A DNA stretch of 64,000 bases. Source: Candidatus Helarchaeota archaeon. GTDB taxonomy: Archaea; Asgardarchaeota; Lokiarchaeia; Helarchaeales; RDOG01. The stretch lies in NCBI GenBank assembly GCA_019058315.1, contig JAHPZH010000008.1, positions 62,001 through 126,000 of the forward strand. The letters run 5' to 3'. The first letter of the stretch is position 1. Each line of letters opens with the position of its first letter. Made by a program: the position numbers and the translations under genes. This document shows, piece after piece, positions 25,447 to 35,164 of the stretch. The notes below the pieces were generated by a model. The model did no database searches. It was given only the letters and a program-made list of their open reading frames with translations, and had not been told where the DNA came from.

Positions 25447-26961
25447 TTATTTGAGTTTCTTTTTCTTTTCTAAGTGTTCACTATATTCAACAATCTTTAC
25501 AAGCAACCTTGCAGCATCATAAGATGAATTTAATATCAAAACACCACTTTCATATGTCTTCTTTACGATTTCGGGCTCCGAAGGCAAGTCAGCATGATAT
25601 AAACTAGTTGGACAAACGATAGTTTTATTTGAATGTTTTGCTATACGCTTTAAAGAACCAACCATTGTATCTTCAAATGCTTCGAGAACATCAGGTCTAA
25701 AAAGATTCTTAGGTAATTGTTTTAGAATTGATTGAATATCAGATTGTTTTAACTGAGAAGAAATACCTAAAGGAAGACTTGCTATGATAATATCGATTTC
25801 TGGAGCTTCCGACAAGATTTTAAGAACTTGTGTAAAGGCACCTAAATTTCTAGTGGCTACCAAATCAACAGGATTACTTTTCGGCCAATATGGAGGAAGC
25901 AATTTATCCAATTTTTCAATAGTTTCATCAGATAATTTTGCAATTTCTAATCCAGCTTCTGCACAAAAATCAGCTGTTAATACACCAGCCCCTCCACCTC
26001 CAGAATAAATGGCAGTTCGTCTGCTCTTCGGCATTTTATTTTTCATAAGAACTGAAAATGCACGGCCTAAATCTACTAAATCTGTTGAGTTATCTGCTTG
26101 TATTATACCATATTGTTTGAAAAGAGAATCATAAATTTTTCTTGAGCCAGCTATGGACCCTGTATGTGAACTAGCTGCTTTTGATCCAGCTAATGTTTTC
26201 CCACCTTTCAGAACTATTATAGGTTTATTTATTTCGGCTGCGATTTTCTTAAATTTCTTCCCATTTCTAAGACCTTCCATAAAACAGAGAATAATATCTG
26301 TGTCATTATCATAGAGTCCAAAATATTCTACAAAATCCTCTAATTTTAGATCAGCTTCATTTCCGTTTGAAACTAATTTTGAGAATCCCAAGCCGTGTAT
26401 ACTAGCACTTCGCATTGTAACCACACCCCATGTCCCTGATTGTGATGTGATACTTACCTTTAAATTATCATTAGCTTGCTTAGTGGGTAACACTGCCCAT
26501 CCCATTAAAGCCAAAAGCCGTGTTTGCGTAGATGCAACACCCATACAATTTGGACCAACCAATCTTGTATTGCCTTTTTTGGCAATTTTGAGCAATTCAT
26601 TTTGTAAATCTATTCCTTTTTTATTAAAAGGACCTATCTCTTTAAATCCTGCAGTGATAATAACGACAAATTTGACATTTTCTTCAACACATTCCTCAAG
26701 TACTTCAGGGACTTTTATATTCGGAACTGTAATTAAAGATAAATCAATAGATTCCGGAACTTTTTTAATAGATTTATATGATTGGTGATCTAGTATAATA
26801 TCACCCTTAGGATTTACTGGAAAAATCTTACCAATATAACCACCTAAAAGCATATTTGTTAGAACTTGCCCACCCACTTTAGTTTGGTTTTTACTTGCCC
26901 CAATGATTGCAACACTTTTTGGGTTAAATAATGAATGTAATTCTTCTGGATTATAATCCAT
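25447..26961 (-). CDS. NDP-forming acyl-CoA synthetase, alpha-type subunit
   Basis: 504 residues. The N-terminal CoA-binding Rossmann domain is F-N-P-K-S-V-A-I-I-G-A-S (residues 12-23) with G-K-I-F-P-V-N-P-K-G. The middle ligase part carries L-V-G-P-N-C-M-G-V and S-Q-S-G-T-W-G. The phospho-His site is S-S-H-T-G-S-I-A-G (about residues 268-276). The third domain holds S-G-G-G-G-A-G-V-L-T-A-D. These enzymes convert acyl-CoA, ADP and phosphate to acid, ATP and CoA, conserving energy in fermenting archaea. The ATP-grasp beta part is not fused here and is absent from the window, so it must be encoded elsewhere. ATG at 26961. Confidence 0.88.
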   Translation of the reverse strand: MDYNPEELHSLFNPKSVAIIGASKNQTKVGGQVLTNMLLGGYIGKIFPVNPKGDIILDHQSYKSIKKVPESIDLSLITVPNIKVPEVLEECVEENVKFVVIITAGFKEIGPFNKKGIDLQNELLKIAKKGNTRLVGPNCMGVASTQTRLLALMGWAVLPTKQANDNLKVSITSQSGTWGVVTMRSASIHGLGFSKLVSNGNEADLKLEDFVEYFGLYDNDTDIILCFMEGLRNGKKFKKIAAEINKPIIVLKGGKTLAGSKAASSHTGSIAGSRKIYDSLFKQYGIIQADNSTDLVDLGRAFSVLMKNKMPKSRRTAIYSGGGGAGVLTADFCAEAGLEIAKLSDETIEKLDKLLPPYWPKSNPVDLVATRNLGAFTQVLKILSEAPEIDIIIASLPLGISSQLKQSDIQSILKQLPKNLFRPDVLEAFEDTMVGSLKRIAKHSNKTIVCPTSLYHADLPSEPEIVKKTYESGVLILNSSYDAARLLVKIVEYSEHLEKKKKLK

Positions 26962-27102
26962 TTTTTTTCAATCCAAAATATTTAGCTTTGATTAACTTAT
27001 TTTTATTCTAATAGCGGTTATTTACAATGACCTTGTCATATATTCAATTATCGTTATGATCGCTCAAATTTTCTTAAAGTTTTCGTTAACGGAGAGTAAA
27101 AG

Positions 27103-27126
27103 TTTGTCTTTCTAATATTAGACAAA
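27103..27126. promoter_or_regulatory. Nested palindrome upstream of the MFS gene
   Basis: TTTGTCT (27103-27109) and AGACAAA (27120-27126) are perfect inverted arms. Inside lies CTAATATTAG (27112-27121), itself a palindrome. A TATA-like TTTAAATAC follows at about 27131, so a bound protein could affect the promoter of the transporter gene. The same 10-bp core occurs in the RHH operator at 12647-12656, but by chance alone about 0.3 copies are expected in a window of this base composition. Confidence 0.45.
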
Positions 27127-27198
27127 TTAATTTAAATACTTCAATTTATACAAAATTTTAACTTCTAATTAGTTTAAATCTTAAAAAAGGAGAATAAA

Positions 27199-28491
27199 TT
27201 GACTTCAAAAGAAACGACTACAAGTTATCGATGGATAATTATAGCAGTTCTTTGGATATGGAATTTTTTTGGAACTGGTGCTTGGTTATTTATAATTTCT
27301 ATTATTGGTTTAATAAAGTTTGGACCGTTTGATGTTGGCGGTTTAGGAACTGGGGAAGGAGCATTAATAGTTATACTACCTTTTGCTAGTATTATACCTT
27401 TATCATTCATTGCAGGACCAATTATTGATAAAGTCGGAGTAAAAAAAATTGGTATAATTGGAATTCTAATTTTCACTGTTTTTTCAGTATTAAGAGGATT
27501 AAGTGACAGTTTTTCGGCTCTTGCAATATTTACAATCTGTATGGGTGCAGGGTTGGGATTGACATATCCTCTCCCCTCAAAATTAATTGGTTATTGGTTT
27601 GAAGAAAAAGAAATTGGAACTGCAAGTGGACTAAATGTTATGGCATCGGGTCTTGGAATTTTTTTCTTTGAAGCAATAACTTTACCAATACTATTACCAT
27701 TAGTTAGGCATTGGAGAAATACATTCCTTTTCTATGGAATTTTAACCTCAATAGTATTTATATCGTGGATTATATTAATTAAAGATTTTCCTGAGGGACA
27801 ATTAAAAGTAGAAGAAGAACGAGCCCCAATTCGAGAAGCACTATCAGTTAGCCTTAAAAATAAAAAAGTATGGTATCTTATAATAATCAATATTGCTGTT
27901 GTACTGTGTTATTTTGTAGGAAAAAATGCTTATAGGCTACTTTTCCCCTTAAGAACGGGAGAAAATTCATTTCTTCATAATATAATTCGAATTTATTATT
28001 GGTATATCGACTTTGGAGAACCACATATTGCTGTATTTATAATTGCTTTTATATCATTAGGTGCTATGTGCTCTAATTTAATCATTCCTATGATCTCAGA
28101 TAGAGTGGGAAAAAGAAAAATTTTTCTAATCTCAGCTCTTATTTTGATGAGTATTACAGTAGTAACTACAGGAATCCTAGAGGGCTTATTTTTATGGATT
28201 TCGGCATTCTTAATAGGGTTCTCTGTTGGAATACTTGCTTCCCTTATTCCAACTTGTATAATTGAAAATGTTGACGCAAAATATATTGGGACTAGTATGG
28301 GGTTAACTAATAGTATTGCTAACTCATTTGTACTTGTCTTAACTCTTATGCTTCCGTTATTAATTTCAGATAGATACAATCCAATTTCTTATTTACCTTT
28401 ACTTATAGCCTTTGGAATAATTTCTATAATTAGTGTATTTTTCGCCCAAAAATTACCAGAAACGGGTGGAAAAATAAAAAGGGTTCACTAA
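27199..28491 (+). CDS. MFS transporter, 12 membrane helices
   Basis: 430 residues from a TTG at 27199, placed after AAAGGAG with 6 nt spacing. About twelve hydrophobic helices are visible. The loop after helix 2 reads G-P-I-I-D-K-V-G-V-K-K-I-G, the MFS G-x-x-x-D-x-x-G-R-K-x-x motif, and the second half has its counterpart I-S-D-R-V-G-K-R-K-I. The first half also has G-x-G-x-G-L-T-Y-P-L-P-S-K-L in helix 4-5. Such proteins move small solutes with protons or sodium across the cell membrane; the substrate cannot be read from sequence. The possible operator at 27103-27126 lies upstream. Confidence 0.85.
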   Translation: MTSKETTTSYRWIIIAVLWIWNFFGTGAWLFIISIIGLIKFGPFDVGGLGTGEGALIVILPFASIIPLSFIAGPIIDKVGVKKIGIIGILIFTVFSVLRGLSDSFSALAIFTICMGAGLGLTYPLPSKLIGYWFEEKEIGTASGLNVMASGLGIFFFEAITLPILLPLVRHWRNTFLFYGILTSIVFISWIILIKDFPEGQLKVEEERAPIREALSVSLKNKKVWYLIIINIAVVLCYFVGKNAYRLLFPLRTGENSFLHNIIRIYYWYIDFGEPHIAVFIIAFISLGAMCSNLIIPMISDRVGKRKIFLISALILMSITVVTTGILEGLFLWISAFLIGFSVGILASLIPTCIIENVDAKYIGTSMGLTNSIANSFVLVLTLMLPLLISDRYNPISYLPLLIAFGIISIISVFFAQKLPETGGKIKRVH

Positions 28492-29088
28492 TATTCCAAA
28501 ATAGTCTTTAAGCCTAAATCCCTAAATTAAATTAATTTATTATTATTGAAAAAAATTTAAATTAATAAATATCTTGTAATTTTTGTCATATTAAAGAAAA
28601 CTCTTTTTAATTTCTTCAATTTTTCTTAGTTCAACTTTTATATATGGGTTTTTTTAGTTCTTCCTTTATAAAGAAATATATTAAATTTTTAAATTTTAAA
28701 GCGAAAAATGCAATTCAGAGTGTATAGGGGAAATGTGGGGATAGACCATAACTGAAAATAAAGAGTTAAAATTTATATTCTCTTGTTTTTCTTAATTTTA
28801 TTCAAAAAAAGCAATTTTTCTTTATTATTACAAATTTAATATTCTAATTTTTTAATGCTCTTTGAGAGTTAGTAAGATAAATTTAAGGATATTTAATTTT
28901 AATATTTTCAATTAATCGGTAAAAATTGCTCCTCTTTTTAATTTAAACAAAAAAATATAGATTTTATATGTAAGATAATTTTTGATTTTTACTATAGCAT
29001 ACTCTGGAATCTAGGGATTGAAACACATTAATCCAGTGGAGGCTAAAAATAGAGAAGGATTTTAAAAAATAGACTGTTGTGAGAAGTT
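28492..29088. other. 597-bp intergenic region before the giant surface protein
   Basis: AT-rich with no open frame of note. Two stretches stand out. A G-rich stretch at 28700-28760 (GGGGAAATGTGGGG) is unlike the rest. A small hairpin has arms GGATT (29015-29019) and AATCC (29030-29034), preceding AGTGGAGG; it could form in the 5' leader of the 29089 gene. The piece GGATTGAAAC in that hairpin recalls the end of many CRISPR repeats, but only one copy exists. No tRNA or snoRNA pattern was found. Confidence 0.4.
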
Positions 29089-32000
29089 ATGAAGAATAAT
29101 AAATACAAAAAATTAATTTTAATTAGTTCTCTAATTATTCTTATATTTATTCCAATTATTAATTCTTATATTTATAACTCTCTGGGATGGGAAAATATCA
29201 AAAATTATCAGAGTGGGAAGAAGGATCTAGATATATTTCATAATCATGGAATTGAAGGAAATTCTGAATTATGGAATTATACAACAGCAGATAGCGTTAT
29301 TTTTAACGAGCCAAATTTAACCAGGGTAGGTTACCCTCTAATCATAAGAATGATAGATAATCCGTATGTATACAATGCATTACAAGGATTGAATGAAAGT
29401 TTCATTAGAATTTTATATTATAATGTCTCGAACCAATGGGTTGAAGTACCATTCCAAATAGATGAGAAGGGATGGCCTCTTATATGGGCAGATGGAGATT
29501 ATAACATCGGAACATATGATCCTGTTCTTAGAATTAAGCATACTTATGTTTCTAAAAATGGAACGTATAATTATGAACCAAGCAATGGGAATGATACACA
29601 AGTGCCATATGCCATTGATTATGATGATGAAATTTGTTTTTATGTTGAAAATGGACAATGGGTTTCAAATCAAACATGGTGGAATCATGAAAATTTTCCT
29701 TATAGATTAGCCGTTAATATCACGGATCCCGTTGATGGAGGGCAATCTTTCATGTATATTTATTATAATAATCATACACCTCAAGTAAGCCCAGAATATG
29801 AAAGTTATGTGAATTGGGATTCTGAAACCTTAACTATCACTACTCAAATTTATCAAAAACGGTTCAAAAATGATGATCCTGATATTATGAACCTATTAAG
29901 AATATTGGCTCCGGGTTCTGATGGAAAGAATATCATAGAGGAAATGGATAATTCCTTTGCGGGGATTCATGTAAGAGTTGTAGGTCCTTTAGGTATAAAT
30001 TTTTATGGTGATATGGATTGGATGACCCATGGTTCTTGGAATGAAACTTATTATGATGATAGTGCTTGTGGAATTGACAACCCTAATGAAGAAACAGAAC
30101 AGTTAGCCCAACCCGATCCTGGTAACATACCGAGTTGGAATGAATGGGATACCCAAGGAGATCATTTAGCAGTTGTAAATGGTCCTATTCGTGTAATTTT
30201 ATTAAAACAAAGATATACACATGGGATGGTTAGTCTTGGTGGGTTGGCGGGAAACCAACATATTTATACTTATGATCTACTTTCACACATTTTTTATAAC
30301 AATATGGAACAAGATGATAAGGGTTCAATGAAAATAATTGTCCCTACAGCACCAGTAGGTACGGCTTATATAGACAATACTTGTTTAATAATTGAAACTA
30401 TAGGATTTAATGTTTCTCTGAGAGAGGATTTTGCTAACGTTTTAGGTGGTAATCCAGGCGGATATCCAGGTTATAATGAGACAGAAGACTGGAATCCGGA
30501 TTATCCTAATAACGTTACTGATAGTCAAAAATATTTGTATTTTAATGGAAATGATATAGATGATGATTTGAAAAATGGAGGAGATCCGACAACTGATCCT
30601 CCCACTCCTCCACCTATTGATAATGAGGGATTATCGGACTGGACTATAACATGCTCAGAAACACATGGGGGAATGTGGATGTATATACCAAGAAAAGAGT
30701 TTTTAACCGCTATTGAACCATATAGAGCTGGTGGTGCACGAGAATATATGTATTATCAAGATGATGTTTCTAGTTCTGAAATTGGTTATGGTGTTTTTAA
30801 TCTTAATGCTCAGCAAGGAGATATAATAGCGACAGATCCTTATTATATACGATATGTTTACGGCATATTTGATAATGTTTCAAATGTTGAACGGGCAAAG
30901 CTCGAATATAGAAGATATAAAACAGATTTAAGTAATCCAGATGTCAGTCCTATTTGTTATCAAGAACAGACTTGCATTCAAAATCATACTGGAACTATAG
31001 AACTAGATGCTGAAACTTATTATGGAACTGCAGCAGTTGCTGAAATAACTTTGATAGACCAAGATCTGGATACCACAGATAATGTGAATACTGCATATGT
31101 AAATGTCACAAGTTCCAGAGATCAGTGGGGAATTAGAGTGTTTTTGACTGAGACAGGACCAAATACAGGGATTTTTAAAGGAATTGTCATGTTCAGTACG
31201 ACTGGAAGCGATGATCCTAGTGATATAATCTGGGTTAAAGACGGAGATACAATCATTGTCCGTTATGATGATGAACATACTATGACTGGAGATCCGGCTA
31301 GTTTGACAGATACTGCCATTTGGATTGGAACTTATACAGGGACAATTGAGCTTAATAAGGCTGAATATATTGATGATGAAATTCCAATCGTTACTATTAT
31401 TGATCCTGATTTAAATCAGAATCCAAATATTAAAGAAACTGTGAGTATTTCTGTAATTAGTGATAGTGATCCTATAGGTATTTCAGTAATTTTGACAGAA
31501 ACTGAAAAGAATAACGGAGGATTTGAAGGATATTTCAGCTTTAATAGATTTCTTAGTAATGATACTTTAGATCAGATTTATATTTTTGATGAAGACAATG
31601 TAATTGTAACTTATTATGATCAACACTCTTTAACTGGGGCTCAACTTAATATCACAGATACAGCTACTTGGCATGCAACTCATAGTGGGACTATAGAGTT
31701 AGATAAAGAGATTTATTACGGGACGGGAGCGGTTGCCATGGTTACAATTAACGATACCGATTTAAATACGAATATTAATCTTAAAGAAACAGTTTCCTTA
31801 AGAGTTTGGAGCGACACTGTTTTAAGTTACTTAGAACCCGGAATATTCGTGAATTGCTTAGAAACTGGAATAACTACAGGAATATTTATTGGTTATTTCA
31901 CTTTCAGCACTGTTGAAAGCGATGATATTTTAGATAAAATTTGGGTTGATGACGGTGATACAATTTACGTTGGAATGGATAATTATTTATGTGTATATCC

Positions 32001-34935
32001 CCCACCTTGTTCGGATACAGCAATTTGGAGGAATAGCAATATTACTCCAGGGATGCCAATTCTTGAGCTTATACTTAATCCTGACAATCTTTTAGTTGAC
32101 AAACAATCCTCATTGGAGCAAAGTATGGATCTTACTTTAATAGTCTCATGGCCGTATGACAGTACTTGGGAAGGCACATTAATGAGCTCACAGATTTTTG
32201 ATTTTATTATTGAACTAAATGGTAATAAAATCTGGCAATGGAGTGATGATTATTTATTCCTTCAATGGATCACAACAATCACAATCCCACCTTATGGTTC
32301 AAGAGTCTATACCGTGACTTGGGATTTTTTGCCTGATGAAATCGAGTATGAAGGGATTTATACGGCTCGAGCATTTTTTATTGCTTCTGGACAGGAAATA
32401 TCTAAAGATTTTGAGATAAAATTCACACCAAATATTCCACCACCTACATATCCGCAATTAGAAAATTTAACAGAAAGTGCAGATCCATTAGAATTAGGAC
32501 AAACGGAAACAATTCAAATTGATGCTTTCGATATAGATGGTATTTCAATGGTATGTATTGGATTGGATTCAGGAAATTATACAATGAATAATATTGGAGG
32601 TAATAAATATGAATTTAGCTGGGTTCCTACGGATATTGGAGTAAAACCATATTCAATTTATGCAGTGGATACTCAAGGCTATTGGAGCTGCTTATATGAT
32701 TCTATTACTGTTCAAGACACAACATTTACTGGCACTATAGAATTAGATCAAGGGGAATATTATGGAACAGCTGCAACACCTATAATAACATTGACTGATT
32801 CGGAGCTTGATACGACTTCTAGTGCTGATTTAGTTAATGTACACGTGACATCTAATAGCGATTCAAGTGGGATTATGGTAATTTGCACAGAAACAGGGAT
32901 AAATACCGGAATATTTACTGGAACTTTTTCATTCAGCACAATCTCTAGTAATGATCTTTCAGATATAATTTTAGCATATAACAATGATATTATAACAGTA
33001 AGTTATTGTAATGCTTCTGATAATGCAACTTGGATTCAAACCCATACTGCTGAAATGCCAAAACCACCCATGGAAGATCATTTTTACGGTCTAACTCAAT
33101 ATAATGTAATAATTATTGATGATGAAGATATGGATTTTACTCCAGGACCTTATAATGATCAAATAAAAGGTTTAATAATTAGTAGTAGTGATCTTACTGG
33201 TTTTACAGCTGATTTTATTGAAATGGGTACGCCAGGTGTATTTGGTTTCGTATTTGGATTCACATTTGGATCCACAAATGATAGATTTCTCCATGTTGAA
33301 GATGGAGATACAATTGAAATTATATATTTCGATCAGCATAACGATCAAGGCTATAGCGATTATTTAAGAGAATCGGCCATTTGGCATAGAACATATAATG
33401 GCTCACTTTCAATTAATACAACCCTAATAATTGGTTATAACTCAGTTTTAGAAATAACAGTTAGTGATAAAGATTTAGATATAGACAATCTTAATCCTGA
33501 TTATTATCCCGCACCATTTAGCCCTGTTGAAGTTCAAACAAAGGATAATTTTACTAATTATATTAGAATCGCTCTAACTGAGACAGGACTATCTACTGGA
33601 ATATTTAAGGGATTTTTATATCTAGGTGCTGGACCTACAAATATTTTAAATCAAACATTAAACGTTTTAGATAATGAAAATATAGTGATTAGATATTCCG
33701 AAGCACACAATATTTATGGTGATCCTGAATTACATGAAGAATTAGTTCGATTTTTAGTATGTCACAATGCAATTATTAACACTGATAGAGATATTTATTA
33801 TGGGGATTTTATTAACGTTATTGTAACCGTTAGAGATGAAGACTTAAATTTAGACTCTAATTTGCAAGAGTGCATTACAATAAATGCATCAAACGGTCCT
33901 AATAATATGATTAATGTTGAACTCCATGAACAAGGTATTGATAGTGATTTTTTTATTGGTATTTTTACATTAGTTACTAATTCTACTAGCGATGTAGACG
34001 ATTTATTGCATGTTAATGATGGAGATGTTATAATAATTTCGTGTTTGGATGAAATGGATAGATTTGGTGATACTGTAATAAGATCTATTAATATAACTTG
34101 GTATTTTACACTTGATGATCTAAGGCCATTGATAATCTTAAATACTCCTCAAAATCAAACCATAATAAAAAAGCCAGCATATCTTAATTTAACAGTAATA
34201 GATGATCATCTAATTTCTTCCTCGGTAAATTGGAGGGCAAATGTAAACCAAACCTACTGGACAAATTCATTTATTGGTTCATATGATATTGATTTATCCA
34301 GTTTTGTAACTGACCAGACAGTACAATTTTGGGTTAGAGCCAGAGATACTTTTGATAATCAGAATGAAATAACAATAATTTTGACTTTTGATGATACTCC
34401 TCCAACAAAGCCATCTTCACCGGAATTCCTCATTCAAACAGGCAATCTTACTCTCTCATGGAATTCTTCTTTGGATAATAATTCAATTTATTACCAAGTT
34501 TGGCGAAATGGACATTACTTAGGAAATACCACTTCTATTTTTTATACGGATTCTGAATGTTTAGCACCAGGAACTTACATATACGAAATAATTCCATTTG
34601 ATGAAGCAAATAATGAAGGTGAATCTCTAATTATTGAAATAATAATTCCAAAACCAAGAAATCCAAAGTCATCTAGACTATTTCCTATACAAAACGGTAA
34701 TAATTTCTTCATTTTTTTAATAGTCATTGGTCTAGTATCTGCCATAGTCAGCAGTATAAGTATTATTAAAAAAAGAAATAAAAAAACTACCTCAAAGGGT
34801 AATCAAGATTCTAGAAATAGAAGAATACAACATTCTGAAAAATCAGATATTGAAGAATTATTGAAAATAGAAAAAAAAGAGAAAAAAGAATTAAAAAAAT
34901 TCTCGAAATTATTTAAAAATACCTTTAAACTTTAA
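29089..34935 (+). CDS. Giant secreted cell-surface protein with about seven repeated beta domains
   Basis: 1948 residues. An N-terminal signal or anchor helix (LILISSLIILIFIPIINSYI, residues 11-30) is followed by a domain of about 600 residues rich in Trp, Asp and Asn. Then come repeats of about 115 residues at roughly 631-750, 750-865 and 865-983. A different Ig-like part occupies 984-1210. Further, more diverged copies lie at about 1211-1320, 1325-1440, 1441-1562 and 1563-1685. Each typical unit has G-T-I-E-L-D, T-x-x-D-x-D-L-x, L-T-E-T-G-x-x-T-G-I-F-x-G, D-G-D-T-I and A-x-W. Ig-like and FN3-like segments (to about 1860) precede a membrane helix (FFIFLIVIGLVSAIVSSISI) and a Lys-rich cytoplasmic tail. 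Many N-x-[ST] sites suggest glycosylation. Structural or adhesion role inferred. Confidence 0.9.
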   Translation: MKNNKYKKLILISSLIILIFIPIINSYIYNSLGWENIKNYQSGKKDLDIFHNHGIEGNSELWNYTTADSVIFNEPNLTRVGYPLIIRMIDNPYVYNALQGLNESFIRILYYNVSNQWVEVPFQIDEKGWPLIWADGDYNIGTYDPVLRIKHTYVSKNGTYNYEPSNGNDTQVPYAIDYDDEICFYVENGQWVSNQTWWNHENFPYRLAVNITDPVDGGQSFMYIYYNNHTPQVSPEYESYVNWDSETLTITTQIYQKRFKNDDPDIMNLLRILAPGSDGKNIIEEMDNSFAGIHVRVVGPLGINFYGDMDWMTHGSWNETYYDDSACGIDNPNEETEQLAQPDPGNIPSWNEWDTQGDHLAVVNGPIRVILLKQRYTHGMVSLGGLAGNQHIYTYDLLSHIFYNNMEQDDKGSMKIIVPTAPVGTAYIDNTCLIIETIGFNVSLREDFANVLGGNPGGYPGYNETEDWNPDYPNNVTDSQKYLYFNGNDIDDDLKNGGDPTTDPPTPPPIDNEGLSDWTITCSETHGGMWMYIPRKEFLTAIEPYRAGGAREYMYYQDDVSSSEIGYGVFNLNAQQGDIIATDPYYIRYVYGIFDNVSNVERAKLEYRRYKTDLSNPDVSPICYQEQTCIQNHTGTIELDAETYYGTAAVAEITLIDQDLDTTDNVNTAYVNVTSSRDQWGIRVFLTETGPNTGIFKGIVMFSTTGSDDPSDIIWVKDGDTIIVRYDDEHTMTGDPASLTDTAIWIGTYTGTIELNKAEYIDDEIPIVTIIDPDLNQNPNIKETVSISVISDSDPIGISVILTETEKNNGGFEGYFSFNRFLSNDTLDQIYIFDEDNVIVTYYDQHSLTGAQLNITDTATWHATHSGTIELDKEIYYGTGAVAMVTINDTDLNTNINLKETVSLRVWSDTVLSYLEPGIFVNCLETGITTGIFIGYFTFSTVESDDILDKIWVDDGDTIYVGMDNYLCVYPPPCSDTAIWRNSNITPGMPILELILNPDNLLVDKQSSLEQSMDLTLIVSWPYDSTWEGTLMSSQIFDFIIELNGNKIWQWSDDYLFLQWITTITIPPYGSRVYTVTWDFLPDEIEYEGIYTARAFFIASGQEISKDFEIKFTPNIPPPTYPQLENLTESADPLELGQTETIQIDAFDIDGISMVCIGLDSGNYTMNNIGGNKYEFSWVPTDIGVKPYSIYAVDTQGYWSCLYDSITVQDTTFTGTIELDQGEYYGTAATPIITLTDSELDTTSSADLVNVHVTSNSDSSGIMVICTETGINTGIFTGTFSFSTISSNDLSDIILAYNNDIITVSYCNASDNATWIQTHTAEMPKPPMEDHFYGLTQYNVIIIDDEDMDFTPGPYNDQIKGLIISSSDLTGFTADFIEMGTPGVFGFVFGFTFGSTNDRFLHVEDGDTIEIIYFDQHNDQGYSDYLRESAIWHRTYNGSLSINTTLIIGYNSVLEITVSDKDLDIDNLNPDYYPAPFSPVEVQTKDNFTNYIRIALTETGLSTGIFKGFLYLGAGPTNILNQTLNVLDNENIVIRYSEAHNIYGDPELHEELVRFLVCHNAIINTDRDIYYGDFINVIVTVRDEDLNLDSNLQECITINASNGPNNMINVELHEQGIDSDFFIGIFTLVTNSTSDVDDLLHVNDGDVIIISCLDEMDRFGDTVIRSINITWYFTLDDLRPLIILNTPQNQTIIKKPAYLNLTVIDDHLISSSVNWRANVNQTYWTNSFIGSYDIDLSSFVTDQTVQFWVRARDTFDNQNEITIILTFDDTPPTKPSSPEFLIQTGNLTLSWNSSLDNNSIYYQVWRNGHYLGNTTSIFYTDSECLAPGTYIYEIIPFDEANNEGESLIIEIIIPKPRNPKSSRLFPIQNGNNFFIFLIVIGLVSAIVSSISIIKKRNKKTTSKGNQDSRNRRIQHSEKSDIEELLKIEKKEKKELKKFSKLFKNTFKL

Positions 34936-35164
34936 TTTTTTTCCTAATTTAAAATTTCAGTAGTACCATCTAATTTATTATAAATTTTTTTTTAATATTA
35001 AATAAGAGAGGGAGTCCATTCTTTTATTAAAAAGAAATTTAGGTTACCAAAAATAAATATTCAAGATATTTGGACAATATTTTTAATACTAATTTGAATA
35101 TTTTAATCCATAGGTTAGAATTTTTCACTATATTCATTTATAATCGAACTAGAGAGGAAATGTA

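Noticed and set aside
12646..27121. Shared CTAATATTAG core at the RHH and MFS promoters as a regulon
   Set aside because: A 10-bp AT-rich palindrome is expected about 0.3 times by chance in this window, so two copies are weak evidence of a link.
29015..29034. GGATTGAAAC resembling the end of a CRISPR repeat
   Set aside because: Single copy, with no spacing pattern and no cas genes in the window.
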